64,000 bases of DNA from Rhexocercosporidium sp. MPI-PUGE-AT-0058. Lineage: Eukaryota > Ascomycota > Leotiomycetes > Helotiales. Under the pieces are notes generated by a model. The model saw nothing but the letters and a program-made list of their open reading frames with translations, was not told where the DNA came from and ran no database searches. The DNA is taken from contig JAGTJL010000008.1 in NCBI GenBank assembly GCA_020746875.1, positions 1,922,001-1,986,000 of the forward strand. The letters are read 5' to 3'. Numbering within the stretch: position 1 is the stretch's first letter; the number at the start of each line of letters is the position of its first letter. Below, piece by piece: positions 37,083 to 48,216 of this stretch. Position numbers and translations under genes: made by a program.

Positions 37083-38139
37083 GATTGGTGGATGTGTAAT
37101 GATGAATGATGCGGGCAGTTCGTAGTTTGCAGTTCGGGAGTTTGGCTAGGAGGACTATTTGTGGAGTTTGGTACATAGCAAAAGTCGGGAGGGGTATTAT
37201 GAAAGTGCGATTCGATCTCGTTGATTGTTCTCTAACCGTCTGTGTGTATGATGTGCCGCTGATATCCTTTTAACTTATCCGTCATGCGCCGTTGAATAGT
37301 TGAAATTTAAAGCTGATGATTGATGTCAATTTCCATACTGCTTTCATCGACATCCAAGGACAAGTCATGCGGTTTCAGTTCTACGTATCGAGAGACGAAG
37401 GAGCGAGCAGGCGAAGTACGCGAGGAATGAAAACTAAAGTTATAGAGACCACGGCGGTGCTTGCTTGGTTCTCGAAATAGAGCTCAATTTCGGAGGCGGA
37501 ATGACGGTATTCTTATTCCACCCCAAACAACCCATCGCTCAAAATAACATGTAAACCTATCCAACAAGCAGCCAAGATGTTTTCAGCGCCTCGCACCAGC
37601 CCCAGAAGACTCGCAGCCATCAAGTCGAAATCGAAAACGTCCATCCATTTGTCCAGCCTGCCAGCTAGCCAGCCAGCCATAAGAGCAATCCTAAATCCTA
37701 AAGTCCTAAATGAAGGGGGATATCAAGAAGCACCGTGCCATATCCACCCTTGCTTCAAGTAAAACTACCAAAAGGTTATCGTGGAAGAAGGTTTGCCGAG
37801 GAACAAATGGGTAGACACATGGAAATAGATGTCTGCTGTATATTCGTCGTATCGGCCTGCTGCGTTACCCCGGTTTCCTTAAACTTCCTGAGTGGAAACC
37901 CTTCCAGTCCAGCCAAAAATGCCGTACAGAATATCGTATCCCACCAACCCCTCAAACTAAAAAGAAGGCAGAAGAAAGAAATAACTCCATCCTCCTACCA
38001 TCGTCCCAAAAATGGATCGCTATCGAAAAGAATGTGGTATAAAGATCTCGTAACCTCGTAAATCGTGAAAGAGAAACCCGCCTTAGAAGGTTAAATATGA
38101 GTCAAGAATGTATATGGCGATCCCTCAACCAAACAAGTG
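37083..38139. other. convergent 3' spacer RPA190/PPS1
   Basis: About 1 kb between two converging stop codons. It contains A-rich stretches and degenerate AATAAA-like motifs on both strands, but no gene, RNA or repeat that I recognise. Confidence 0.5.
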
Positions 38140-40365
38140 TTATCTTGCATATGGCTTATTCATGGCAGCAACCTCGCGAGCGATATCTGGCCACTCCAAC
38201 TCCCTCCGAAAACGGCCGTCGCTGCTAGATGTCTTTCGCAATTTCTCCTCCCATTTGAGAAGTTCGTAGGAGAAGCGGAGATGCGGTTGGATGATAACGT
38301 TGAGACGTCGTGCGCGCACAAAACAGTATGCTCGTGGGAAGGAGTATCCTAGTGTGCGCATCACTTCTGCGATACAGATAGTCGCGGATCTCGAGACGCC
38401 CACGCGGCAGTGTACGAGTGTTGCGGTATTTTGGGCCTTGCCACGATCTACGACTGTGAGTATGATGCTAGAAGACTTGAGGAGGGGATTCTAACCGATA
38501 AAATCCAAACAACGCTCGAATTCGTCTGTTAACGGGTCAACGCCATTATCCTGTACTCTTTGCACAACCATAACATTGTCCTTTCCCCACTTTTCCAACT
38601 CTCCGTCTTTCCAAGTCGCCATCTCTCCTACACTCAATATTTGACCGATTCCCATCCGCCGTAGCAGATCTGGATTGTTTGCATGGCCAAGATTTCCAAG
38701 ATACATATAATCGGTAATTCTACTGGGAAGAGATCCATCCATATTCTTGATCCATTCTGGTTCTTCCCTTGCGAGCTCCGTGATGTCCGAGAGTGATTTC
38801 TCGGCATTAACGGGAGATTCTGACAGCAGTCGTGGGGCAATGGTAGTGAGAAGAGCAACATCAGATGGGTAGGCAAAGAAATTGCGGTGTTTTGATACGT
38901 GTAGGTCCAGCCAGGCAGAAGGGATAGGAAGGCCAGTAGCATAGGTGTAATATGCGAGGCCAAGAAGGGTGGATTCGGTGTATCCGTCTGTGCAGTGTAT
39001 GAGGATCTTCCTCTCGGGGATCTTGACCGTGGGGGCGGGAGAAGGCATTGGTGAATCTCCTTCTGCGTCATTCTCCTGGTCGGATGGGCTCGGAGGAAGA
39101 ACGCCGTGAGAAAGGTTGTAAATCCACCTGCAGGTATCCAAAATGCCATCCACTTCAACATGAGACCAAGTTGGTGGCATGATGCTACCAGAAGAAGGAA
39201 ACTCGAAATAAGCTGGTCCCTCGTCGTCTAGGTTTTCAGCGAGTGCCTGAAGAGCACTCGCGTTCAAACGACCGAGATCGCTGCACTCGATGAGGATATC
39301 AAATTGTGCGTCAGCTCCTAGCAGGGCTGGATCGATGGCTGGATCAGGCGTTGGCCCTAGCCAAACATTGTGATGGATTTCGGAGGCCTTCGTCATCGTA
39401 CACATCTCAATCCTCTCTTGGTGGAAGAAATCCATCACCTGCCCTGTCATCCCACCTCTCGAATCTGTAGTTACGATCTCGGGATATTTCTGCTCAAAAT
39501 CCTCAAACGGGCTCGTGCAAACAAAAGTGTTATACCTCAGAATTTCGTGTCCCTTCTCTTGGTGTGTTTCTCGCCATGCCTTTTGTGCAGCTGCAACATC
39601 CTTTGCCAGCTTCTCAACCTCGAATAGATCTTCTCCATAAACCAGAATATCGGAGAGCATGGCCGACTTTGCGGCTTGGATTTGGAAATTGCGGACCGAG
39701 AAACCTTCCTTTGGGTCGACTTCTCTGAAAAGAGCCCCATCAACATCCTGTAGAAGAAATTCCTCTGGGGCAATTGCTCCCTTCAATCTCGAACAGCTCA
39801 AGTCTCCACCAGCCTTTACGACTGTAAGTCCACGTAGGCATTTCGGTGTCTTCCTTAGATTCTTGCGTCGAGCAATAAAGAATGCTTGTTGAATATGATT
39901 GCATGGGTGTAATCCGTGGAACCAAGGGAAGACCTGGGACGGATCCGGCAGAGGTTGTCCTGCAATGTGATCGAGAGCAGCAGCTACTCCGTCCGCATCG
40001 ATTTCGTAAATAGTTGTGGCCCCAAAAGTACGGGACTTGTATTTATTGGGAGGGTAGAGGAGGGATCGCGATTGAAGGGTGATCTCTTTCGAGGGCGGGG
40101 ACTGAGGAGGGGTGTCTGGTTTCTCGGACGGCGCAGGGCCCGGTGGACAGACTGGCAGATGTTTGTTGGGTATCGGGATTGGGCATGCTGCAGATGTATT
40201 GATACTGTCGAGGCTGAGGGTTGGGGTCAATGGGTGCGGAGACGAGGATCGCGTGTGCCCGGAAGGTATGGGTCGTGGGAGAGCAATTGTAGCCATTTCT
40301 TCGGCGACTTGTCGCCGGTGCCAGTCCAGCAAGCTCTTTGCTATGTAGTTCGATGCTGCATGCAA
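38140..40365 (-). CDS. PPS1: dual-specificity protein phosphatase Pps1-like (two exons)
   Basis: Exons 40365-38496 and 38453-38140 join across a 42-nt intron to 727 residues. The carboxy-terminal domain has the active signature H-C-R-V-G-V-S-R-S with Cys639 and a general-acid-type loop upstream (VQDNGVDPL), the mark of dual-specificity phosphatases. Residues 60-100 are Pro/Ser-rich. A second phosphatase-like segment (KILIHCTDGYTES, Cys458) lacks the signature Arg and is probably catalytically dead. Yeast Pps1 acts on Tyr and Ser/Thr residues and influences S-phase progression; the substrate here is unknown. Start could also be Met24 (MATIALPRP). The intron separates the main body from the catalytic loop, so without splicing the protein has no active site. 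Confidence 0.9.
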
Positions 40366-41105
40366 GGGGGTATAAAGTTGGGAATCTTATCCAAACAGTG
40401 CAGTTGCGTGGAATGAGTCGGCTCCCTGCGTGCTCTGGGAGGGGTCGCGTCTGAGCTTAGAGATAAGAAGGGGTTTGGGGCCCTGGTCGATCGGAAGGCT
40501 GGGACGAGAACTACTTGAACGATTCGATGCTGCTGGTTGATTATGAAGGGAGTGCTGGAGGTTGTCGTCAGTGCTCTGACTGCTGTGATTCTTTTAATGT
40601 TGGTAGCTGGGGAGAGTGTAGGTTGGGAAGGGAGGGAGGGAAGAGAAGGCAAAGGCTCGGCGGCACACACATCTGAGACAAGGGCGGCGGCAGTCGTCTT
40701 TCCCACAGCAAACAGCCTTCCCTCTTCCTTATCTGGGCGTTTGGAGATAAGATGCGATCCAGGAATAGCGAGCAACCGCATATGCAGGCCGGGTTAGGCG
40801 GAGTTGGGTTGGACTGACTGACTGAGTGACTGACTGGACAAGGGAGCAATTGGTATGTGGAGCGAAAGATGTTTGTATGTATGTAGATAGGTAGATATGA
40901 GCAGAGGAGGATTGGATCTTTTAAAGGAAGTTCCAGACGTAGCCGTTCTCACCACATCTTCCAGGAACGCCTAGAAGGTGGTGGGTGGGTGGGTGGTTGC
41001 AGGCAAGGGATCGATCATGCCAGGGAGGGAGTAGGAGGGAAGAGTGAGCGTTATTGAGTAGGTAGGAGGTAGGCAGGTGCTGTAGATGCAACCGAAGGCA
41101 GTAGA

Positions 41106-41335
41106 AGTCAGGTCAGGTCAGGTCAGGTCTGTATGGATGGATGTATGTTGTCGTTATGAACTTGTGATGCACCACCTGCAGTCCAGTCCAGTCCTGTCCT
41201 GTCCTGTCCTGTACTGTACGGAGTATTGTCCAGCCCTGCACAGAACTACTTCGTATCATCTATCAGCCCGGGCTAGGCTCAGCTAGGCTAGGCTAGGCTA
41301 GATTAAGCTAGACTAAGCTAGGCTAAGCTGAGCTC
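41106..41335. repeat. cluster of three pentanucleotide arrays
   Basis: GTCAG repeats at 41106-41130, CCAGT/CCTGT repeats at 41179-41219 and TAGGC/TAAGC repeats at about 41264-41335 follow one another within 230 bp. The last array runs to within 6 bp of the MITE. Units are all 5 bp. Confidence 0.85.
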
Positions 41336-41340
41336 CCTTA

Positions 41341-41480
41341 CAGTAAGGTGCCATAGGTATTTGCACCCCCCTTGCAAATCCCACTTTTCTCAACCAGTGA
41401 CAGTCCTCGTTTGGCAGTCTAATAGACTTGATTGGCTACTTATAGCAAGGGGGGGTGCAAATACCTATGGCACCTTACTG
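41341..41480. mobile_element. 140-bp MITE with TA duplication (Tc1/mariner-like)
   Basis: Inverted repeats of about 36 bp bound it. The left end begins CAGTAAGGTGCCATAGGTAT, continues TTTGCACC and closes with a C run and TTGC; the right end is its complement, differing only by one extra base in the C/G run (6 versus 7). TA dinucleotides flank both ends (41339-41340 and 41481-41482). TA duplication and termini starting CAGT are typical of Tc1/mariner/pogo-derived MITEs in filamentous fungi. The near-identical arms and normal base composition indicate a fairly recent insertion not altered by RIP. Confidence 0.8.
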
Positions 41481-42141
41481 TAGATGGCCTGGGCTGGGGC
41501 GGGGGCGGGGCGGGGAGGGGAGGGGAGGGGGGCGGCTGGCTAGGATATACTTCCCTCCTTTCTTTTCGGTTCACTTGTTCACTTATCTTTCTGCTGTTGC
41601 AACAGAGCAAGATTGAAACCTAGTTACAATACAGAAGGAATTTCAAGATTTAACCCCAGGAACGAATTCCGTGATTCGAGTCACTCACTCCTTGCTGCAT
41701 TTTCTCATTTTCTCACTTTCTTTTTGTTGGATTTCTTCCTCACATATACCCCCCCCCTTCTCGCCTCACCCTCCTCTCCCCCTCCCCCCTCAAGCTTCAA
41801 CCAACAAGACGGCTTGCTGCCACGCCATCTTGCCCTCTGTCCCCCATAGTCCAGTCAACTGCGAACAGTGGACACTCAGTGGCGTACGCGCATGGACACA
41901 GGATTCAGCGGCAGCCAATCCGGGGTCTCTAGTGGGAAGGAGAGGTGCGCTAAGTGGTAGGAGAGCCCTGCAGCATCCCTGAGAAGGTGCGAGAGAGTTG
42001 GGAGAGGTGGGCTGGGCGTGCATACTTGGCAACGCGGAGTGGACCAGACGGCCAAAACGTCGACAACCAGCCAGCCGGCTATCTATTCGTGACATGACAT
42101 CTGGGAGTCGAGTGAAGGGGGAGAGAAGAGGTAGAAGGGTA

Positions 42142-42195
42142 AGGAGAGGAGAGGAAAGGAGAGGAGAGGAGAGGAGAGGAGAGGGAAGAGGAGAG
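42142..42195. repeat. (GGAGA)n microsatellite
   Basis: About ten GAGGA units with a few changes. The strand is strictly purine-rich over more than 80 bp, so it could adopt triplex structure. It produces the low-complexity frames seen on both strands here. Confidence 0.85.
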
Positions 42196-42593
42196 ACGGG
42201 GGAGAACAGAGGTAGAAGGGAAGCGATGGAAGCATACAACTGAACGATTGGAATGATAGGTACTGATGAAAGTTAATAAATATACACCCCCAAGCGGAAA
42301 CATAGCTTTGGTAGGAATTGCTCGAAGAAGAGTATCCCGAGCTACCTACCACGTACTGTAAAGTCAAATCCAATTGTGATTGGGAGCACTAGAAAGAGAG
42401 GCAAGAGAAATAAGAATGGATAGCTTCTTTGAACCCAAGTACTGTAAGGTTGGTCAAAATATCAGACTACTAATTCCTCTTTCACCTCCAGGTAATGTAC
42501 AGTACGTACCGAGCCCTGCCCTATAGCCGCATGAAATCGCCTCGCTTGATTCTGTTTCAACCGCCAGGCTAGTGGTGAAGGTAGAAGTAGGTA

Positions 42594-42617
42594 TTGTACT
42601 GTACTGTACTGTACTGT
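42594..42617. repeat. (GTACT)n microsatellite
   Basis: Nearly five uninterrupted GTACT units. Single GTACTGTA/TGTACAGTAC motifs also occur at about 41,210, 42,355 and 42,497. Confidence 0.85.
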
Positions 42618-43492
42618 AGCCACCGCTCACGATCTCGCTCGCTTCCCCGCAAAGTCGCCTCCTTCCAGGTTTACTTTCATAGTCTCGCAGTTAAGGCGGC
42701 GACGAGCCACTACTATCACCGCCACTAAGGGAAACCCAGTGAATCCAAACCCCCCAAACCCCCCAAATCCCCAATCCCTTTGGTCTCGTGTGCTTGCCAG
42801 TGGCGAGGATGTCCCTGATGCGGAAGTCTCATACACTTCCCGTTTCTGCTACACTCAAAATATTGTTTGTCCGGGCTGGGTGCATGCAAAAGGAAGACCT
42901 ATCGCCATCATGACATCAATTTAATTCTTGTCTGTTTAGGATTTCTCTTCCCGGATGATCTACAGATGTGGCGATTTCAAGAAGCCATTTCTAAGAGACT
43001 TATGTTCGGAAAGCATCATTTCTAGACGTCTTGTCTGGAACTGGACACTTCCAAACGTTCCAAATATATTTCCCGCCGCTACCTCCGTGCCGTCTGTCCT
43101 GTCTGGCAAGGCGAGTGCCGATCTCGAATCAGGTATCCTAGCAATTGCTCAGCCAAATATCTTTGGATATGCAGGAGTCGGTCTGATGAAGCGTTGCGAG
43201 TCTGAAAATATCCCGAGGGAAAACTCAATCGTCGGTACTCGATCTCATGGTCTGTCATCAAAGATCAGCAACTTCGATCTCTTTATGAGACGAACAGACG
43301 CTCCTCGACGTCACTCAACGATCCAGCACGGTTCATCTAACGTCGTCCATGTATGTGTGTATCATTGTTATCAAAAGAGTGTAGTGGATACAGTATCCGC
43401 CGCAGATTATCCAGCACTTGTTCATGTTTCCAAGGTCAGCGTCTCATTCTCCCAGGGCCATCCACCCATAATCATTCCGATGATGAATCGGC

Positions 43493-44698
43493 TCAAGCAG
43501 CTATCTTCAGATCAAGTCTCTGAAAGCCACCCTTCTCCGCAACATCCTGCTGCAGCGCCAACATCCTCTTCTGATCACCCGCCGGATCAGCCGAGTCACC
43601 CTCCATCTTCCAACCCAAGAATCCATTGGTATAATTCGGCTCGAAGCTCTCGTTGAGAACACCCAGACGTTTTCCGTATTTAGTGACCTTCTCCCAGTCA
43701 CGCTTGACGTTCTTCAAATCCTTGGAGAAGTAGGCGTATGAGCGCTCGTAGATCTTGCGGTTGACGATGGATGCCATCTCGGACTTGATGTCGATGTATG
43801 TCTCGTATGCATCGGCTGGGGAGGCGAGGACGTGGTCGGTGGCGCGCTTGACGGCTTTCATGAACTTCTGGATCTTGTCGGGCTTCTCTGCCATGAATGT
43901 ATCGTTTGCTGAGAAAGCACATTTGTCAGCGAAGCCTCGCCAGCCTGTATGAGACGAGCATACCAATGTACAAGATCGAACAGAAACAACAGCATCCAAG
44001 TTCAGCCAGTTCATCGATACGAAGCATCTGCACATCAGAGCGAGGACGACCCTGGCGTACAAGCCACTCCTCCAACTCCACCATCTGCACGTTCTCGAGA
44101 CCGATGCCTGCATGAATAGACCCTTCGATGATAGCCTTGGAGACGTTCATTCCACAGCGAACAGCTTCATAGTCGGTAGGTTTCATGCCGTAGTACTTGG
44201 TCAACTCGTCGATTTGGATCTACGACCCCACACTCGTCAGCATGACTTCCTCCAAGTTTCTGCCGAAGATGTAGTATTGCCCACCTTTCCAAACTCCCCC
44301 ACATACCCAATCTTCTTCCCTTTGAGACTCCGGAAATCAGCGGTGATACCACTGTCATTCAAGTAGACGACTCCAGTGAATGGCTCGTCGAGAAGAGATC
44401 CAATGGAAGTGACGGGAAAGCCACGAGCTTTGGCAGCAAGAGTATGGATCATGGCTTTGAAACCCATATCAACTTTGCCGGAGCCGATTATTTCGGTGAC
44501 ATCACTTGGGTCGTTCGGCTCCAAGAGAGCCACTTTGATGCCTTCGTCAGCGAAGTAGCCGAGTTTCTGCGCCAGGTAGACCGGTGCATGATATGGCGTT
44601 GCGTGCCTGGTCTTCGTCAGCTTCACATGCCTTGAGCCATTCTTCAACAGCGAAAATAGTACCAGTTCATGAGGAACGTGATCTTATCGGTAGACATA
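43493..44698 (-). CDS. THI5: HMP-P synthase, thiamine pyrimidine biosynthesis (THI5/NMT1)
   Basis: Exons 44698-44664, 44606-44285, 44219-43964 and 43908-43493 join to 342 residues. The start MSTDKITFL is typical of the family and the ATG is followed by 35 nt before the first intron. Lys62 (PLP anchor) and His66 (self-sacrificed imidazole donor) occupy yeast numbering, and CCCFC sits at 195-199. The enzyme makes 4-amino-5-hydroxymethyl-2-methylpyrimidine phosphate from its own His and PLP in a single turnover, so expression must be high when thiamine is scarce. Further conserved parts are [37 protein letters not shown] and [16 protein letters not shown] riboswitch lies in the leader (separate entry), as in Neurospora NMT1 and Aspergillus thiA. 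Confidence 0.97.
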
Positions 44699-44734
44699 TC
44701 GACGTCTCTTTACTTTCCTTGTTCATTCACGAAG

Positions 44735-44967
44735 CTAAGGAGAGGTTAGGAGACTTGCAGGGAAGGGAGGGGGAAGCATGTCCTTTCGCTAGAATTATCT
44801 AGATCAAGTTCATCAAACGGTATATTCTCAGATCCAGACTCTTGCCACCTCCTCTCCTCCTCACACGCCCGTCTCGATTGAACAACTTCGGGCTCAATCG
44901 ACGAGGTGGTGGAGGAGAAGGGATGGAAAGAGTCTGGAACACCCGTCATGCTTTTTGTGCACGTTAC
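44735..44967 (-). other. predicted 5'-leader intron containing the TPP aptamer
   Basis: A donor (AAG/GTAACG, first intron base 44967) lies just upstream of the aptamer, and an acceptor (CTAACCTCTCCTTAG, last intron base 44735) lies 36 nt before the THI5 ATG, with a good branch-like CTAAC. Removing the 233 nt deletes the whole aptamer. This is inferred from splice signals and by analogy with Neurospora. A second, ligand-controlled donor could not be pinned down. Confidence 0.65.
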
Positions 44968-45024
44968 CTTGATCTTACGACGATTCATGGCGGATGAGGC
45001 TACGCTTCTAGTCTGCGTAGACAT
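44746..45024 (-). other. upstream ORF in the THI5 leader
   Basis: An ATG at 45024 opens a 92-codon frame (MSTQTRSVASSAMNRRKIK...) that runs through the aptamer if the leader intron is kept. With the predicted intron removed the frame stops after 22 codons (K-L-R-E-stop), still upstream of the main ATG. Retention would lengthen the upstream ORF and should lower THI5 translation. Whether the transcript starts upstream of 45024 is not shown by the sequence. Confidence 0.5.
44774..44953 (-). promoter_or_regulatory. TPP riboswitch aptamer of THI5
   Basis: Reading the minus strand, P1 pairs AAGCAUG (44953-44947) with CAUGCUU (44780-44774). GACGGGUGUU follows, then P3 pairs CCAGACUC (44937-44930) with GAGUCUGG (44841-44834) below an extended, roughly 90-nt P3 loop. 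The conserved core CUGAGA (44831-44826) and a UGAACUUGAUCU...GCGAAAGGA run (to about 44781) match the THI-box consensus for pyrimidine and pyrophosphate recognition. Long P3 extensions are typical of fungal TPP aptamers. The aptamer lies entirely inside a predicted leader intron, so ligand binding probably changes splicing, as shown for Neurospora NMT1. Confidence 0.93.
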
Positions 45025-45591
45025 ACTGCTTGCTGTGCTTGTCGATTGATGATTCGTACTTAAACGTATACTGCACAGTCGTTGATAAGCTCGATGATGG
45101 TTACTGAACGAAAGAAAAACAAAATTGCCTCACCGAATGGAGGGGTAAACAATTTATACTCTACTCTCCCAACAGCTAAGGACCGACCTTCGGAGCTCTC
45201 GGCAGCAGCAGCCCCTCACCCAAACAAACCCCCACCGCACTTTACTACACTAGAAAGTAGCATGTTGCCCATCAATCAGCTGTTGAGTGCTTTTCCTACC
45301 AATGGAATGCTGTCGTTGATGCATGTCATCGAGCTTGGAGCTGCAGCTTGAAAATGTTGACGACCTTGTGGGTTGTGGATAAAGTGTACGAGTAGTGGGG
45401 GCGGGGGCCTGTTGAGAACATGCGAGAGTGTTCTCTCCAACTCCTGCGGTTCTCTCCTCTTGGATAGATCGAAATAAGGCCGGAATAAATGATCAAACCA
45501 GCTCCAATAGTTAATTTCACTCGCGAGAGGCTTGATAGATTGAAGCTTTCTAAAAGCATTGATAAACCTCCTTGGGATTCTCTCAACATCC
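45025..45591. other. spacer between THI5 and the MFS transporter
   Basis: The sequence contains the THI5 promoter and the 3' end of the transporter gene, both on the minus strand. TTTATACTC at about 45,154 may be a core element. No gene is supported. Confidence 0.5.
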
Positions 45592-47493
45592 TCACTGTAC
45601 TCCAAAGATCCTAATCCTCAACCTCGCAATCTTCCCCTCAAAACCCTTCGCCCTCCCTTCCTCCACAACCCCCTCTCCGCCCTCATCACGCTCCCTCTGA
45701 AGATCATCCAAGCCCGACTTTCCGAATCCACCAGGTAACATACACCAAAGCGCCAGTATGGCCACCAAAATAGCCAAAACGATAGGCTGAAGTACAGAGA
45801 CGCCTTTGGCTTGAGCAATCGCACCTGTGGTTGTTAGATATTTCACGATTAATGGAATGGATGGTAGGGGACTTACCAACAGCAAATGGTAGAACGGCAG
45901 CTCCCCCTCCGCCGAAAGCAGCTGCGAAACCAATGGCACTGACGTGGAGTCTGCGTGGGAGAAGTTTGGTTGCTACGACAATCGCAGCGGGGAAGAGGGG
46001 GCCAAGGAAGAAACCGAGCCAGGCGGCGAAAACTGCACTCGCTATGAAATTGGGGATGAGCCAGAAGCAGAGTTCTAGTCCTAGGCAGATGACCTGTAAT
46101 CAAATTTTCAGCATGGTTCTTCCTCTAGCCTAGTATTGGAAAAGGGTGTCTGGGGGAATCAATCGATTAAGAAGACAACAATGCCGGGCCCAAAGTCGAA
46201 GTTGGAAACGACAAAGATTGAATCCCACCTACCATATACGCAGCAATGGCAATTTTCTCGCCAATCTTACCCGTCACAAATCCAAGTATGACTCTCCCAC
46301 AAGTAAGACCAAGCCAGAATCCCGTAACCACAAGACCAGACTCGAATGCCTTCCCATGCCTAACTTTCAGCATGAACGTCACCAGCCAGCCTCCGAGAGA
46401 CACCTCAACACCGACATAGAAGAGGAGGAAAAGGGCACAGATCCAGGTGATGGGATTCCTGAGTGCTTCTCTTGTCCGTGAAGTCCCGGTCTTGTCATTG
46501 TTGGTAGGATGAGCTGCTCGGTGTGCTGCTCCCGTTGCAGCGCGGAAGAACCATGCACAGAGAGCTAGTTCGAGGACTGCGACTCCCAGCTAAAAAGAAA
46601 GTCAGACCATGTGTATCACACAAAAAGAGCTATCATTCTAGCAGTAGACCCTCACCATAACGTAATAGAAGGTATACCATTGCAGGTTCCCTTTGGTAAC
46701 CATAGCGGTCGCGATCAACGGACTTATAGTAGCGCCCAAGCCATACGCACCGTGAAGAAACCCCAACAGCTCGTTGGAATTCTCCATATTCCCTATCCAG
46801 GCGTTCCACCCCCCGTCTTCGAGGCCATTGCCGAAACCGGAAAGTACGAAGATGATGGGGAGGACAGGGTAGGGTGGGTGTACGCATGTGACTACGTAGG
46901 CGATTATTTTGCAGGTCGGGGATATGATGGCGACTCCGAGTTGTCCGAAACGCATGTGGACCTTATTGTTGAGGAGGGCGGCGGCGGACTGTTTTATATT
47001 CAGTACCATATTTTAGAAAGTGGGTTGTTTACAACTGGGCTAATGTTGGATTGAGCTCAGGCTTCTGGAGAGTTGCCAAAACAGTGCAGACATTGGGGAA
47101 CATACGTAGCCTATGAACGGAGCGAGGAAAACCAGAGAGATGACGGTGTAGTTGATATCGTAATATTCTTCAAGATACGGGATCAGTGCCTAGATGGAGA
47201 AATGTCAACCGGCGCTCTGAATAGTTTGGGACATCGCTTCGACTTACACCATAAGCTGCGTCGTTCATTCCCATAATAATGAAACCGAAATTTGCTGCAA
47301 GGTACCGATACCTGTTTATGCCTGGGCTGTTCCATTGCTCCAGGCTGTTATTCTCAACGCGCTGTGGTTCTAGCTGCTCTTCTGTATTTTCAATCCCCTG
47401 CTTCGGCTCGTCTTCTGACTGCAAGGTAAAGTCGTCCCGAGACATATCTTGTTTCTCCGAGTCAACTCGGTAATCTGCAGATGAGGCTGCCAT
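45592..47493 (-). CDS. major facilitator superfamily transporter (six exons)
   Basis: Exons 47493-47248, 47189-47106, 46988-46656, 46589-46233, 46093-45877 and 45824-45592 join to 489 residues. A charged cytosolic tail of about 65 residues precedes the first membrane segment (YRYLAANFGFIIMGMNDAAYG). The rest shows about 12 hydrophobic segments, a GNGLEDGGWNAWIGNM loop and a second-half segment with ITWICALFLLFYVGVEVSLG. The carboxy tail is charged. This arrangement resembles fungal fucose-permease-like MFS proteins often named after yeast BSC6. The substrate cannot be told from sequence. It sits 894 bp downstream of THI5 on the same strand, so a role in thiamine or precursor uptake is possible but unsupported: no second TPP aptamer precedes it. 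Confidence 0.88.
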
Positions 47494-48216
47494 AGTGGGA
47501 TGAAAAGCCCTAAGGACAAGCTCTTGAATTTATGAAAAAGAATATCAGAAGCAAGATCTCATGATATGTTGGCGCTCTGCAGTAGCGCGTCAGAGTGAAG
47601 TTTGCTGTTTGCTTGGAGATCAATTACTATAAGGGTGAGCCGCTCCTTCCAATCCTTGTGGATTTCCCCGAGCTTTTGAGCGAAATCATCAAGCTCCCAC
47701 AACAAGATTTCGATACCACAAACTACCGTATGCCTCCTGCCTCCAGTCAGCAAGCTCCAACCAGATCGTCCCCATCAATAGCATCCGACTGGTTTTCATT
47801 CCCAATCTGCGGGGCTAGAGGGGCGAGCACTTGCCCGAGGTTTACCCATATGGGTGGCCAGTCTCCCCGGAATGTGCGGTCCGTATCCCGCCCAGGTCTA
47901 ATCGCAATTCGTCCGTTGCAGACACTTGACCGCTCTTCCCCCACCTTAAGCCTCAACACGGATGGAAGTTTTCGAGGCTGACAGAGCTTTGATTGTTCAA
48001 AAAGTAGTAATCAGTAGACACATGATCGTTTTGCTGTATCTTGACTCGATAGCCCTTCAATTGACATCTAGCCTGTTGCTTCAAATTTGCAATGCCAATT
48101 TTCGAGATGCCATGTATCACTTCCGCCTTTCTCTAAGGACCTCCGGATCAAAAAGTCCATCGTAGGCCGCGCCGTCTCGCCGTGCGACGTGCAACAAAAA
48201 CCGAAAGAACTGACAA
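47494..48216. other. spacer between MFS transporter and TYW4
   Basis: Holds the transporter promoter and TYW4 3' region. Nothing else is recognised; the short open frames at 47,595-47,981 lack any family resemblance. Confidence 0.5.

Larger units (their letters stand above)
40366..43492. other. simple-sequence-rich spacer upstream of PPS1
   Basis: About 3.1 kb without a supported gene. It includes GT/AG-rich runs, several pentanucleotide arrays, a C-rich stretch at about 41,750-41,800 and a MITE at 41,341-41,480, listed separately. Open frames here are low-complexity or antisense to the THI5 3' end. The PPS1 promoter and leader must lie in the first part. Confidence 0.55.

Noticed and set aside
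41106..41335. CRISPR-like appearance of repeated short units
   Set aside because: Units are contiguous 5-bp repeats without spacers, in a eukaryotic genome; these are microsatellites.
42955..43656. 233-codon plus-strand frame
   Set aside because: Its last third is antisense to the last THI5 exon and the rest has no family resemblance.
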